DNA of 64,000 nucleotides from Macrolepiota albuminosa (GCA_027475525.1 JAMWFC010000072.1:43599-107598), one strand, 5' to 3'; shown: positions 43,598-55,350, counted from the stretch's first letter. The notes: generated from the sequence alone by a model not told the origin. A program made the numbers and translations.

Positions 43598-44703
43598 ATA
43601 CTGCAACTGCTATGCTTATAGAATCAAGCTTACTAAAACTCTTCTGGTCAAACATGATAGCAACAGCCACCACTGTCATTGAAAGGACACCAGCTTCTGG
43701 CTTAAAAGAGAAAGTATCTTATAAGGTGATTTTCAAGCACAAGGTCAACATTTCCTGGCTTTGCCCATTTGGATCAACTGCCTACACTCTTATTCCTAAG
43801 GACAAATGTAAGGGAAAGTTTGTGAATAAGACATGCAAAGCAGTACTTATCAGGTATATCACTGGAAAGAAAGTCTATAAGCTCCTAGATATAGAAACAA
43901 GAAAGGAATTCAGCAGCTTCCATGTTCAGTTTGACAAGACCCCTCATCTAACTGCAGGAACTCTTGATTCCAAAGAACAAATTGCACCACAGTCAGGTCA
44001 TAAGTAGGAGCCAAATATGCTTCAACCAACATCTGAGAGTAGGCCTGAAGGCTGAGACAATGAATTCCAGGACTCTGATAATGAGTTTATAGATGGCAAT
44101 GATACAGACTCAGTAGAAAAGCAATGACCAGGTAGCCCAAGAACTGAAAGCAAGTATCATACTCTGGGCTTATTGCCATGTCCATTGCCACCCACATCAC
44201 CCAAGATCACATCTTACATCTCGTAAAAACAGAAAAGAACTGCTAACACAAAGCCATCAAACTTCGAGTTAGTAAAAAATACTCAAGACAAAGGGTGTCT
44301 GACATGCACTTGAAAGCCTGTGTTGCATGACACTGACTACTGCTGAGCCATAGAGCTTGAAAAACAGCAAAAGGAGGAAAATTGAACTGAGAAACGAGTT
44401 AAGACAATCTGAGATGTCAACAAGATGGACATGGAAGAGACCCATCACACACTATTGGGCATCCAAGTCAGAGCTGATGATCCAGAACTCAGTGACCTCA
44501 CTGACTTGACTGAATCAGAGGATGATAAAAAAGCTTACTTTACAGGGATATCTAAAAGTAGACCATCTAAATGCCCACTACCCAAAAACACAAAAGAAGC
44601 CTTGAAAAACAAGATAGCAAGCACTGGAGGCCAGCACTGCAAGAGGAACTTCAGAACCTTATTGACAATGACATGTTCAAAGTAGTTCCAATGCTAAAAG
44701 AAG
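43598..44703 (+). pseudogene. Copia-2 integrase end, linker and RT start
   Basis: ATAMLIESSLLKLFW and TVIERTPASGLK complete the integrase. WLCPFGSTAYTLIPKDKCKG with VNKTCKAVLIRYITG is the conserved region after the Copia integrase core. In another frame, HWRPALQEELQNLIDNDMFK near 44617-44680 starts the RT domain, broken by the Tc1 element at 44704. Confidence 0.75.
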
Positions 44704-45043
44704 TACACTGGCTCAAAAAACTGCCTCAATATTTGGCCTTTTTGAAAAGATTCACATGGTGTGCAACAATTACATAATCAAAAAATCGTAAAAAATCACA
44801 TGACATACAACTGCATCCTGGCTTAATAATAACATATAAATCATGTGATTTGGATAAGAACTTGCTGATTAATAAATTGAACAAAATATTCAATCATTGG
44901 GGCAGTTTTTTGACTTACTTTAATTTCTCAATACTTTTCAGCAGTAGAAGATGGAAACACCTTGTGAGAAGTATAAGCAATGTTTGTACTAATTTGACAT
45001 GTTCAACTTCAATCAATCACCTTCTTGATACTCTATCACCATC

Positions 45044-46137
45044 ATGCAACTTGTTTCTGCTGCCAATCGCTCTGTTGCTTTTTTCCTCAATGAGGGGTAT
45101 TCTCAGCGTCAAATCCAAGCAAAAACTGGCCTGAGAAAGGGCACTGTGTAGAGGATCAGCAAAGAGCTGGAGAGCAACAAAGAGAATCATTCTGGAGGTT
45201 ATCCTTCCAAGCTTACAGCACATGACAAATAGTCTATTATTCGTCAAATTACTACTGGAAAGCTGGATAATGCTGTTCAAGCTACACAGTTCATTAATTC
45301 TGTCATCTTTAGTCCTGTCAATTCTCAGACAGTCAGAAATGCATTGAAGGAAGCAGGCTTTTGCTCAGCAACAAAGAAGAAAGTTTCTATGCTCAAGGCT
45401 GCTCATTGTGCAAACCAGCTTAAATTTGCTCAGTATCATGAAAACTAGACAATGGAGGATTGGAAAAGGGTTTTGTGGAGTGATAAGACAAAGATTAATC
45501 AGATTAGATTAGATGGGAAGGTATATGTGTGGAAAATTCCAGGAGAACCACTATCTGATCACACTACTACACCAACTGTCAAGCATGGAGGAGAAAACAA
45601 TTTAATGGTATAGGGCTGCATGGATTGGAATGGAGTAGGAAAGCTTATAGAAGTTCAGGAGAAGATGGATGCTGCACAGTATTGTGAGATTTTGGATTAG
45701 GAAGTGGTGGAAAGCTTTGAAAAGTTGAAAATGGAGGAGAAAGGATAATATTTTCAGCAGGACAATGACACAAAACACACCTCCAAATGGGCAACAACCT
45801 GGTTTTCTGATAACAACATCATTGTAATATCCTGGCCTGCCCAATCCCCTGACCTCAATCCCATTGAACATCTCTGGGTTTACATCAAGCACAAACTTTT
45901 GGAGTATGAGGTACCCCCTAAAGGAGTGCATGAGTTGTGGGAGAGAGTGGTCAAGGAGTGGAATGAAATACCATCAGAGGTATGCCAAAGCCTCCTAAAG
46001 GAGTGCATGAGTTGTGGGAGAGAGTGGTCAAGGAGTGGAATGAAATACCATCAGAGGTATGCCAAAGCCTCATAGAGAACATGCCTAGAAGGATCAAGGC
46101 AGTTATAAAGGCAAATGGAGGCCATTCCAAGTACTAG
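45044..46137 (+). pseudogene. Tc1/mariner transposase, full-length but stopped
   Basis: The HTH start NEGYSQRQIQAKTGLRKG, a second DNA-binding part (NSQTVRNALKEAGF), then the DDE core: WSDKTKIN (first Asp), FQQDNDTKHTSKW (second Asp) and SPDLNPIEHLWVYIK (Glu). It ends at GGHSKY and a TAG at 46135-46137. At least five in-frame stops lie at former Gln, Arg or Trp codons. The 77-bp duplication at 45917-46071 adds a frameshift. The enzyme would cut and paste the element at TA. Confidence 0.85.
45917..46071. repeat. 77-bp-period tandem duplication in the Tc1 transposase
   Basis: 45917-45994 matches 45994-46071 at a period of 77. Confidence 0.9.
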
Positions 46138-46544
46138 ATATAAAAATTAGAGTAAATTAGAGTGGGTCATAAAACTGCCCCAATGATTGAATATTTTATT
46201 TGATTTATTAATCAGCAAGTTCTTGTCCAAATCATATGATTTATATGTTATTATGAAGCTAAGATCTATATAGAATAGGACAAGGCCTGGAAAAAAATGT
46301 GATTACCAAGGCTGACCAAGAACCTTCCTTTTGAGGTAACGACGTCTTAATTTTTGTATTTAGAGTATAAAAAATAAAAAAATATATATTGTAAACTTCA
46401 ATACAATATAAATACTATATTTGGACATTTTTAGAAAATGTCCAGATAAGAAAAGGCCAAACATGATTTAGTAGACACCACTTTTCATACCTTGCATGCT
46501 CTTTGACCACACATGACCAAACAAACTCAAAATTCACTGTTGTA

Positions 46545-47025
46545 GTGGGAAGACACTACAAACAAAGTAAGTGTCAATTTGTTGATTGATTGATCAATAT
46601 TTACAAATGTTGAATTCAGCTTATTTGACACTACAAACAAAGTTACAACAAAGTAAGTATTGGCTTATTTATTATTGATCAATTAATAAACATTCAATTC
46701 AGCTACAAACAATTCTGAAATCGTTACAATAAAGTAAGTGTTGGTTTGTTTATTATTGATCAATGCTAATTCAGCTGATTTGACACTACAAACAAATCCG
46801 AAATCATTACAACAAAGTTGGTTTGTTTATTATTGATCAATGCTAATTCAGCTGATTTGACACTACAAACAAATCCGAAATCATTACAACAAAGTAAGTA
46901 TTGGTTTATTTATTATTGATCAATGCTAATACATATTCAATTCAGCTTATTTGACACTACAAACAGTTAGTATTAGTTCATTTATTATTGATCAATGCTA
47001 ATAAACATTGAATTCAGCTTATTAG
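46545..47025. repeat. Tandem repeats of about 70-100 bp in the Helitron 5' region
   Basis: About five or six imperfect units share TTATTATTGATCAATGCTAA, TTCAGCT and GACACTACAAACAAA. Part of it (46740-46895) is another 77-bp-period duplication. Confidence 0.7.
46740..46895. repeat. 77-bp-period tandem duplication in the Helitron 5' region
   Basis: 46740-46818 matches 46817-46895. Confidence 0.85.
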
Positions 47026-47162
47026 TGAAAGCTTGACAACATTTAGCTATTGATATACTAGATATATCATCATGTAAGTAACTTTTAAAGAGTTTGAGCT
47101 ATTGAAATGCTTAAAAAATCAATAATTTAGGCAATCTTCAACTACTCATTCTCAACCCAGTA

Positions 47163-47317
47163 CTCCTGAAGGTCAAAGACAGCAGGCTAGAATTGAAAGC
47201 AGGCTTCAACAGTTGCAAATGACTGATCCTGATGATTGTCTCCTGAAGGTCAAAGACAGCAGGCTAGAATTGAAAGCAGGCTTCAACAGTTGCAAATGAC
47301 TGATCCTGATGATTGTC
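47163..47317. repeat. 77-bp-period tandem duplication at the Helitron ORF start
   Basis: 47163-47240 matches 47240-47317. It duplicates the first codons of the long frame, so the real start is uncertain. Confidence 0.9.
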
Positions 47318-49823
47318 ATGCACATAGAAGTAGAAGATCTACTTCAGTGGTTATACCACTTCATTTTAGAACTGGGGATAGAGAGTCTGGGGATAGAGAG
47401 TCTGGGAATATAGGGTCTGGAAATAGAGAGTCTGGGAATAGAGAGTCTGGGGGAGGAGAGTCTGGGGGTATAGGGATTGGGGGAGGAGAGTCTGAGGGTA
47501 TAGGGTCTGGGAGTAGAGAGTCTGGGGATATGCCTATTGCTGCTCAGGATCCATTTGCTATTGTCATTCCTCAAACTCTTTTGCCTGAAGGATGGAATGC
47601 ACCTTTACAGAATCCTATACCTAGAATGGTGCCACCTCTACCTGTTTCTACATCCAGAAGAAACAATAGGCCTAGAATGGTACTACTTCTACCTGCTTTC
47701 CCTCTTCCTATACATAGAAGAGACAACCTACCTACTATTGATCCACTTTCTGTGGACATTGCTGAAACTGTTCTGCCTAAAGGATGGGATAGTCCTTTAC
47801 AGAATCCTATGCCTGTGGTGCCACCTCTACCTGCTCTGACATTTAGAAGAGTCAGAAATGTATCTGTACAGAATTCTATGCCATCTCTGCCAGCTGCCAC
47901 ACTAGCAGAATTACAAGTTCAAGAACAACAGAGGCAACAGGAATTGGCACAAGCAATAGTAGAGGAACAACAAAAAGTCCTACCAGAAGATCCTAGAAAT
48001 AATCCTGCTGAGGATATGGAGGAGGACTTGGAATATGTGGATCCACCTGTGCAAAATCTACCAGCACCTCCTATCCTACAAAGGGTTGATCTGGAGGAGG
48101 ACTTGGAATATGTGGATCCACCTGTGCAAAATCTACCAGCACCTCCTATCTTACAAAGAGTTGATTATATTCAAGGCATCAATGCTCTTTCAAGAGGAAG
48201 ACAGCCTTATATAGATGAACCCTCAGCATATTATCTTGGTCTTATGGGTGTCATATGTCCATACTATCAGGCTCTACATTGGAATGCTGAAAAGCTCACC
48301 AGTTCTACTAGATATCATACAAAATTTGGCATGTGCTGTCTGCAAGGCCAGATTGATTTGCTCAGACTTGCTGATGCTCCACCAGAACTGCTTGGCTTAC
48401 TCCAAGGCCATCATGCTCTTTCTGATGCTTTCAAAGCATCTATCCATCAATACAATGCTGCTTTCTGCTTGGCTTACTCCAAGGCCATCATGCTCTTTCT
48501 GATGCTTTCAAAGCATCTATCCATCAATACAATGCTGCTTTCGCATTTACATCTCTGAGAGTCAAGATTGACCATGCAATTAGCAATGCTCCTGGACCAT
48601 ATAGCTTTAGAATCAATGGAGAGCTCTATCATCTGACAGGTGCTTTGCTTCCAACTGAAGGCAATCATCCTATGTATGCACAACTCTACTTCTATGATCA
48701 CAATCAACAATTGGCTTTTTGTCAAGGAAGCATTTCTAGATTGGATCCTCAGATAATGGCCTCTTTGCAGGATATGCTTTATAGAGTCAATCCCTTTATT
48801 GGCTTATACAAGCTTGCAAAGCAGATTATGACAGAAGTTCCTGAAGGCCAACCACAAAGACTTTCTGTTCAACTTAGGGCTGACTTTGGAGATCATTGAT
48901 GCTATAACAATCCCAATGAACAGGAAGGAGTTGCTGCAATTATACCAGGAGATGGTTCTGAAGAACAATCTGATCATCGTGATATAGTCTTGCATCTGCA
49001 TGGAGGTCAATTGAAGTGAATAAGCCATCTACACCCCTATTACACTCCTCTGCATTACACTATCATATTTCCAACTGGAGAACCTGGATTTTACACAAAT
49101 ATTCAATCTCAGTTTGGACCAGCAAGAGAACAAAGAGCCAAAAATGTCAGCCAAACTGCATATTGTGCATATAGGCTGCAGCAGAGAGCTTTGGAAGCTA
49201 ATGCTGCATTGCTTTGGAGTGGCAGACTGTTCCAGCAATATGTTGTGGATGCATGGGCATCAATAGAACAATCAAAGCTCAACTGGGTTAGACAGAATCA
49301 AAAGAAGATCAGGGCTGAAGTCTATCAAGGGGTGGTTGATGTGGCTACTGGAGATAAAGACTTATGCAGGCAAAGCTGACATGTGGTCCTTCCCTCTTCT
49401 CATGTTGAAAGTGAACGATATATGCAGCAATTATTCCAGGACTCTATGGCTATTTGCAGGCATTTCCACAAACCAGATCTCTTGTTCACCATGACTACCA
49501 ATCTAAAGTGGCCAGAAATTGAAGAGGCTCTGTTGAAAGAACCTATAGTTAATGGAAAGAGGCAAACAGCTTCTGACTGTCCAGATATTGTTGCCAGAGT
49601 ATTTGAACTCAAGAAAAATGCTCTTTTGAAGGATATCAAAGATGATCTCTTTGGAAAATGTGTGGCATCTGTCCATACCATTGAATTCCAAAAGAGGGGA
49701 CTTCCACATATACATATCTTGATTTTTTTTCACCATCATGACAAGATCAAAGATGCAGCTCATGTGGATACTATTGTTTCTGCTCAAATTCCTGATTCAG
49801 TGACTTAGCCTCAATTGTATCAG
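47236..49823 (+). pseudogene. Helitron Rep-helicase protein, N-terminal and Helitron_like_N part
   Basis: Open for 440 residues from 47236. The N-terminus has a RESG-type minisatellite (47378-47526) and Pro-rich stretches, then CPYYQALHWNAEKL and FGMCCLQGQIDLL, the start of the Helitron domain. A 75-bp in-frame duplication (48017/48092) and the 77-bp duplication at 48388-48542 follow; the latter shifts the frame. Continuing, LHYTIIFPTGEPGF, YMQQLFQDSMAICRHF and LLFTMTTNLKWPEI are Helitron_like_N. FQKRGLPHIHILIFF (49688-49732) is the HUH metal-binding motif. Two or three stops break it. A 50-nt intron (49824-49873) separates the next exon. Confidence 0.8.
48388..48542. repeat. 77-bp-period tandem duplication in Helitron Rep
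   Basis: 48388-48465 matches 48465-48542. It causes the frameshift after YNAAF. Confidence 0.9.
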
Positions 49824-49873
49824 GTATTGGCTTTGCTTGAATTATCAATGCAGTGACTGACCTTTGTTATTAG

Positions 49874-50275
49874 GTTGTTACTACCAATATGGTTCATGGT
49901 CCATGTGGAGCAGATTTTCCCAATGCCAAGTGCATGGTAGATGGCAAATGTTCCAAGAGATATCCCAAAGAATTTCAAGAAGCTACACAGTATGGTGATG
50001 ATGGCTATCCCCAATATGCCAGACCTAACAATGGCCGCTTTTTTGAAAAGCATGGTCGTCGTTATGACAATCGTAATGTTGTCCCATACAATCCATATCT
50101 CTCAGCCAAATTCCAATGTCATATCAATGTGGAAGTCTGTGCTTCAGTGGATGCAATCAAATACATTTACAAGTACATCTACAAGGGCCATGATAGGACA
50201 ACTTTGGAGATTGCTAGGGAGGAGAGGGATGAAATCAAGGAACATTTGGATGCCAGATACATTTCTGCTCCTGAG
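49874..50275 (+). pseudogene. Helitron Rep catalytic part
   Basis: VHGPCGADFPNAKCMVDGKC and CSKRYPKEF are conserved Helitron residues. IKYIYKYIYKGHDR near 50157-50195 holds the paired catalytic tyrosines (YxxxY) that would nick and join the DNA strand. The frame is cut at SAPE by the solo LTR and resumes at 50780. Confidence 0.8.
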
Positions 50276-50774
50276 TGTCAGGGGACTCCTCATTTCTTCC
50301 TTTTCTCACTCCTTATCTCTTCACTCTCCTTCCATTCATTCTCTTATTTCTTCTGACATTATTTCATTTTACTGTTTCTATTCTTTCAACACTATCTGTT
50401 AGTACTACTCTCAGCCCTTGAGATGCTCTGGTTCTTTAGCCACTATTCAGACAAGTGTAGGCCCACTCAGCACCACTTCCAGACCACTTATATAAGCCAG
50501 AGTTTGCCAGAGTTTGCCCCTTATTTGTACAAGTGTTTGTGTAGGCAATTTTCGAGTTTTTAAGGTTTTGTTGTACTATACAGTTGTTTCCCATGCTTCA
50601 GAGGCCCCAGAAGCGTCCAACCTGGCATAGGGAATCCCTAGACTTGTTCTCTTTGGATCTTCCTCTGCCAGGTGAGTAGCTACCTTGATATTGTCAGTAT
50701 ATATTCTAATACACTTTGGATCTCCCTCTGCCAGCTGTGTGACTGAGCCACAGTGTCTAGAGGTCGCCCTTACA
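50276..50774 (+). mobile_element. 499-bp solo LTR
   Basis: TGTCAGGGG...CGCCCTTACA, flanked by CTGAG on both sides (50271-50275 and 50775-50779). It is related to the LTR at 56689-57202 and the fragment at 8093-8359. Confidence 0.9.
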
Positions 50775-50779
50775 CTGAG

Positions 50780-51702
50780 GCTTGCTGGCACATCTTTGAA
50801 TTCAACATGCATGCTGAATATCCTTCAGTGTACAGATTGCCTGTGCACTTGGAAAACCAGCATGAAGTCTATTTCCCAAATGATGAACCAATACAGGTGG
50901 TGGCTGCTAGACCTAATGCAGACAAGACTGCACTCACAGCTTGGTTTGAAGCCAATACCAGGTTTCCCAATAATAACACCACTTATCAGAACTTTCCAAC
51001 CAAGTTTGTTTATGAGGCATCTAAACAAAGTTGGAAGGAGAGGCAGAGAGGTACAGCAATTGAGAGGATGTATTTCGCTTCACCAAGACAGGGAGAAAGG
51101 TTCTATCTCAAGATGCTCTTGACTGTTGTGACCAATACAACTTCATGGGCTGATCTCAGAACAGTCAATGGCCATATCTATCCAACTTATCAGGAAGCAT
51201 GCAAGGCTTTAGGTCTTTTGGAGGATGATGCAGAATGGAGGCAGTGTCTCACTGAAGCTGCTCCAATCCAACTAGGATCAGCTCTTAGACAGCTGTTTTG
51301 CACTATTCTATTCTACTGTGCTCCTGCCACTCCTGAGACTCTATAGGACAAATTCAAGCATTCTATCTGTGATGATCTTCAACACAGATTGGAACATACT
51401 AGGCAGTACAGAGACCAGATCTTTACCAATTCAAGCATTCTATCTGTGATGATCTTCAACACAGATTGGAACATACTAGGCAGTACAGAGACCAGATCTT
51501 TACCAATGAGGATATTTATGATTATGGCCTTTATCTCATCAAAGACACTTTGATGAATTTTGGAAAAACTCTGAAAGACTTTCCCAACATGCCAGAGGCT
51601 CAACAGAATTGGAACATAGTTCCAGGTAATTGGCATTTGCATAAAAGATTAAAGACTTTCCCAACATGCCAGAGGCTCAACAGAATTGGAACATAGTTCC
51701 AG
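50780..51702 (+). pseudogene. Helitron Rep-helicase linker
   Basis: Resumes with CWHIFEFNMHAEYPSVYRL, then KTALTAWFEAN and TFGDLRTVNG-like (here WADLRTVNGHIYPTYQEAC), typical of the region between Rep and helicase. Two 77-bp-period duplications (51351-51507 and 51574-51729) and a stop at about 51345 break the frame. A 51-nt intron (51703-51753) follows. Confidence 0.75.
51351..51507. repeat. 77-bp-period tandem duplication in the Helitron linker
   Basis: 51351-51430 matches 51428-51507. Confidence 0.9.
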
Positions 51703-51729
51703 GTAATTGGCATTTGCATAAAAGATTAA
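51574..51729. repeat. 77-bp-period tandem duplication at a Helitron splice donor
   Basis: 51574-51652 matches 51651-51729. It duplicates the 5' splice site. Confidence 0.9.
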
Positions 51730-51753
51730 CTTGAATACTAATCATTCTTCTAG

Positions 51754-53290
51754 GCAACAGGCTTTTAGAAGATGAAACTAATTATGATGTTGAGGAGCTC
51801 AAGCAAAGAGTGGAGGGGAACAAGGCCAAGTTTAATGTGGAACAACTGGAAACCTTTGATGCTGTCATGAACTCTGTGAACAATAATTTGGGCAGGATGC
51901 TATTCATTCACAGTGCTGGAGGATGTGGCAAAACCTTTGTCTGCAATACTCTGGCTGCTGCTATTTGTTCTAATGGAGATGTGGCATTATGTGTAGCATC
52001 ATCTGGCATTGCTGCCTTATTGTTGGAAGGGGGTAGGACAGCTCATTCAAGATTCAAAATTCCCATTCCTGCTCTTGACACATCCATTGCCAATATCAAG
52101 AGAGGAACCCAGTTATCACAGCTCATACTTTGCACCAAAGTTGTTATTTGGGATGAAGTTCCAATGCAACACAAAAATGCCATTGACTCTGTAGATCGTG
52201 GCTTCAGAGACATCTTCAATAATGACATTTCCTTTGGTGGAGTCACTGTGGTTTTTGGAGGGGACTTTAGGCAAACTCTTCCAGTGGTTCCACATGGACT
52301 CAGGCAGCAGATGATTGCTGCTTCACTCAAAAGGGGCCGACTTTGGGATAATATTCAAGTCCATTACTTGGTCCAAAATATGTGGTTGGAGCAGACTGTA
52401 GACAATATTGCTCATGCAGCTTGGTTGTTGGATGTTGGTGCAGGGAAAAATCTAGGACCTGGAGAAACAGTCAAACTGCCTGAAAGGATGATCTGTGATG
52501 ACAATTCTATCACTGGATTGATTTCTTCCACATATCCTGATATTGGTCATCCTCAAAATGATCAGTATTACCTGGACCAGACTATTCTCTCTGGCAAGAA
52601 CTCTGATATAGAGGAGATCAATGCAGAAGTTCTAGAGAGGTATCCAGGGGAAGAAAGGATCTTACAGAGTGCAGATTCTGTTCTCTCTGATAACAGGAAT
52701 CCTGATGGCCTTGCATTATATCCTGTGGAATATCTCAACTCTTTGAAAGCCAGTAGTTTGCCTTTGGCTAAACTGGCTTTGAAGATTGGAGTTCCTGTCA
52801 TGCTCCTCAGAAATCTGGACACAACCAAAGGACTTTGCAATGGAACAAGAATGATTGTCACTCACATCAGCACTAGAGTCCTCAGATGTCGTATTATCAG
52901 TGGAGATGCCAAGTTTGCAGGTTCAACTGTTTTGATTTCAAGGATCAATCTAGATGCCTCTGAAGAGGATATGCCCATACCATTATGCAGGAGACAGTTT
53001 CCAATTCAATTGGCCTTTGCTATGACTATCAACAAGTCTCAAGGGCAATCAGTATACCATTATGCAGGAGACAGTTTCCAATTCGATTGGCCTTTGCTAT
53101 GACTATCAACAAGTCTCAAGGGCAATCAGTCAAGCATGTTGGATTGGACCTTTGATCACTGGTTTTTACACATGGCCAACTCTATGTTGCACTTTCTCGA
53201 TGCACATCAGGAGATTATATCAAGGTGATTCTGTCAGAAGAAAATACATCAACAATGACTGCAAATATTGTATATCAAGAAGTCCTTAAT
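51754..53290 (+). pseudogene. Helitron PIF1-type helicase
   Basis: An open frame of 430 residues (51810-53102), with earlier in-phase codons after the intron. Walker A is HSAGGCGKTFVCN. ALCVASSGIAALLL, VIWDEVPM (Walker B) and VVFGGDFRQTLPVV follow, and [13 protein letters not shown] near the end is the late helicase motif. The 77-bp duplication (52977-53130) ends the frame early; beyond it [12 protein letters not shown] appears at 53185-53225. The helicase unwinds DNA during rolling-circle transposition. This is the best-kept coding part of the Helitron. Confidence 0.85.
52977..53130. repeat. 77-bp tandem duplication in the Helitron helicase
   Basis: 52977-53053 matches 53054-53130 with one A/G mismatch (53008/53085). 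Confidence 0.85.
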
Positions 53291-53323
53291 GGTTTACAAA
53301 TGTAAGTGTGATTTTTGATTAAT

Positions 53324-53477
53324 TACTTATTACTAACTTTATATTTTAGCATCTAACTTGATACTGTACATATAACTTGAAATTGTAGCATTATTTCTTG
53401 TACTTATTACTAACTTTATATTTTAGCATCTAACTTGATACTGTACATATAACTTGAAATTGTAGCATTATTTCTTG
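53324..53477. repeat. 77-bp tandem duplication in the Helitron 3' region
   Basis: 53324-53400 equals 53401-53477. A third, diverged unit starts near 53510. Confidence 0.85.
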
Positions 53478-53942
53478 GGTTTACAAATGTGAGTGTGATT
53501 GTTAATTACTTACTTATTACTAACTTTTATATTTTAGCATCTAACTTGATATTTGTTGATACTGTACTAATAGAATATATATAACTTGGAATTGTAGCAT
53601 CATTTCTTGATAAATGTGAAACTCTCTATTTGTTAACAACTTATGCTGAAATCAGTAAGACATAATGAAAGTAAGATTATGATAGAAGCTGAGTTACTAA
53701 GATACATATTTGGAACTTCTAACTGAATGAAGTGAGGTTGGAGTAGAAACTGAATTACTTATATACATACTTGGAGCCCTAACCAAACAAAGTGAGGTTG
53801 GGGTGGAGGCTAAGTTACTTATACATACTTGGAGCCCTAACCAAATGAAATGAGGTTAGGGTGGAGGCTTAGTTGAGGGGGTTTGGGGGTGAAGCCCCCA
53901 ACGAGCTACAAAATTCATGCCAAAGATACAAATCGTAGCTCG
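53478..53942. other. Helitron 3' non-coding end with two hairpins
   Basis: No gene. Two related stretches near 53720-53870 contain AGTGAGGTTGG and TACATACTTGGAGCCC. The terminal hairpins are described under the element. Confidence 0.6.
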
Positions 53943-54054
53943 TATAGTTGTATGTCATGTGATTTTCTACAATTTTTTGCTTATATAATTGTTGCACACC
54001 ATGTAAATCTTTCTAAAAGGGCCAAACATTGGGGCAGTTTTTTGAGCCAGTGTA

Positions 54055-55350
54055 AAGCTGATCATCTCAAATCCAGTGTTCTGCATGAAATACAATGCAA
54101 ATGGAAGTATCAAACATTATAAGGTGTGGATTATTGCCCATGGTTTTACACAGGTAGAGGGCATAGATTACAGGAAAATCTGAGCACCAGTCACAAACTT
54201 GGAGTCAATAAGGATAATACTGGCACTGGCAGCAAAGTACAACTTAGAGTTGGACCAGATGGACATCACTACTGCATATCTAAATAGGGAACTGCAAGAA
54301 AAATTATATATGATCTCACCTAATGGTGTAAAGGTGCCAACAGGTCACTGCTAGTACTTAAGGCAGTCACTGTATGAGTTAAAGCAAGCTAGTAGAATAT
54401 AAAACATCATACTGAACAAAAAACCATGAGACTTTGGATTTGCATGGCTCAATGCCAAGACATGTCTTTATGTGTACCAAAAAGAAAACAAGGTCTGCTT
54501 TTTGATAGTATATGTGAATGACTTCATCCTTGCAGCAAACTCACATCCCTTTCTAAATAAAGTGAAAACATGACTAGCAAGCATTTTCAAAATGTGTGAT
54601 CTAAGAGCAGTGACTTATATCTTAGGAATTCAAATTTAAAAAGACCAAAAAGCATGTATAATTAGCTTGAGCCAACAGCAATATATCAAGGCTATGATCA
54701 AATAATACAGCATGATAAATTCCAAGCTGATCTGGACCCCAATAGCAACAAGCTTGAAGATTCTAAGAACAATGCTACAATTACAGATATGGAAATTGGA
54801 GAGAACCACACAATATATTCTAGTATTGTCAGATTCCTCATGTATGCCATGATGGGAATCAGGCTAGACATTGCCTATGCAGTCAGCATACTTAGACAAT
54901 TTAGTGCAAATCCAAAGCGATACCACTAGAATGCTGAAAAGTAGATACTTTGATACCTCAACACTACTAGCAGGATAGAATTGCAATTCAATGGAAATGA
55001 TATTGGAATGAACATGTTGTTCCATAGGTATTTAGATGCAGACTGGTCTGGAGACATTGACCTCAGGATATATTTTCATCTCTGTCTAAGGCACTATAGA
55101 ATAGACAAGTAAGCACCAGACTATAGTAGCACTGTCATCAACTGAATCTGAGTATATTGGTTTGTGCTATGCAGGGCAGCACTTAGCATGGCTCCAAACC
55201 TTTTTTGAAGACATTGGACATGTGCAAAAGAGATCGTTGAATTTACTGCATGACAATCAAGCAGCAATAATTCTAATAAAGTGAAACAATGTCAGTAGCT
55301 TACAGTCACACTACAGAATCAGATCAATATTTGATTCAGTCCTACAAGTA
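54055..55350 (+). pseudogene. Copia-2 RT core and RNase H
   Basis: VWIIAHGFTQVEGIDYRKI, NLELDQMDITTAYLNRELQE, QSLYELKQA and FLIVYVNDFILAANS mark the RT; the catalytic YVDD is YVND. LGIQI, then RLDIAYAVSILRQFS, then VALSSTESEYIGLCYAG with DNQAAI give the RNase H. Many stops and shifts show long inactivity. Confidence 0.8.

Larger units (their letters stand above)
46265..53942 (+). mobile_element. Helitron (rolling-circle transposon), 7.7 kb
   Basis: It encodes a Helitron_like_N domain, a HUH Rep nuclease and a PIF1-type helicase. It is inserted between A and T inside the right terminal repeat of the Tc1 element, so both edges are fixed by comparison with the left repeat. The left end begins TCTATATAG. 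Near the right end are a hairpin TTGGGGG-TGAAG-CCCCCAA (53884-53902) and a second hairpin ACGAGCTAC/GTAGCTCGT (53901-53943). No CTRR is seen at the right edge. A solo LTR (50276-50774) interrupts Rep. Confidence 0.85.
44706..54052 (+). mobile_element. Tc1/mariner element (copy 2), split by a Helitron
   Basis: The ends CACTGGCTCAAAAAACTG and CAGTTTTTTGAGCCAGTG are flanked by TA (44704-44705 and 54053-54054). The left terminal repeat (44706 to about 44930) has its inverted counterpart split between 46155-46264 and 53943-54052. Without the Helitron the element is 1,669 bp. As in copy 1, each end is closed inside by an inverted copy of the terminal motif (TTGGGGCAGTTTTTTGA near 44897). Confidence 0.9.

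Noticed and set aside
46545..47025. CRISPR-like array of repeats
   Set aside because: Repeats are long and imperfect, spacers are not unique, and the context is a Helitron in a eukaryote.
47378..47526. Coding minisatellite as a separate gene feature
   Set aside because: It is a 15-bp-type repeat (RESG codons) inside the Helitron frame, not an independent gene.
48017..48166. 75-bp duplication as another assembly overlap
   Set aside because: The period is 75, it keeps the frame, and the copies differ at several bases, so it looks like a true older duplication.
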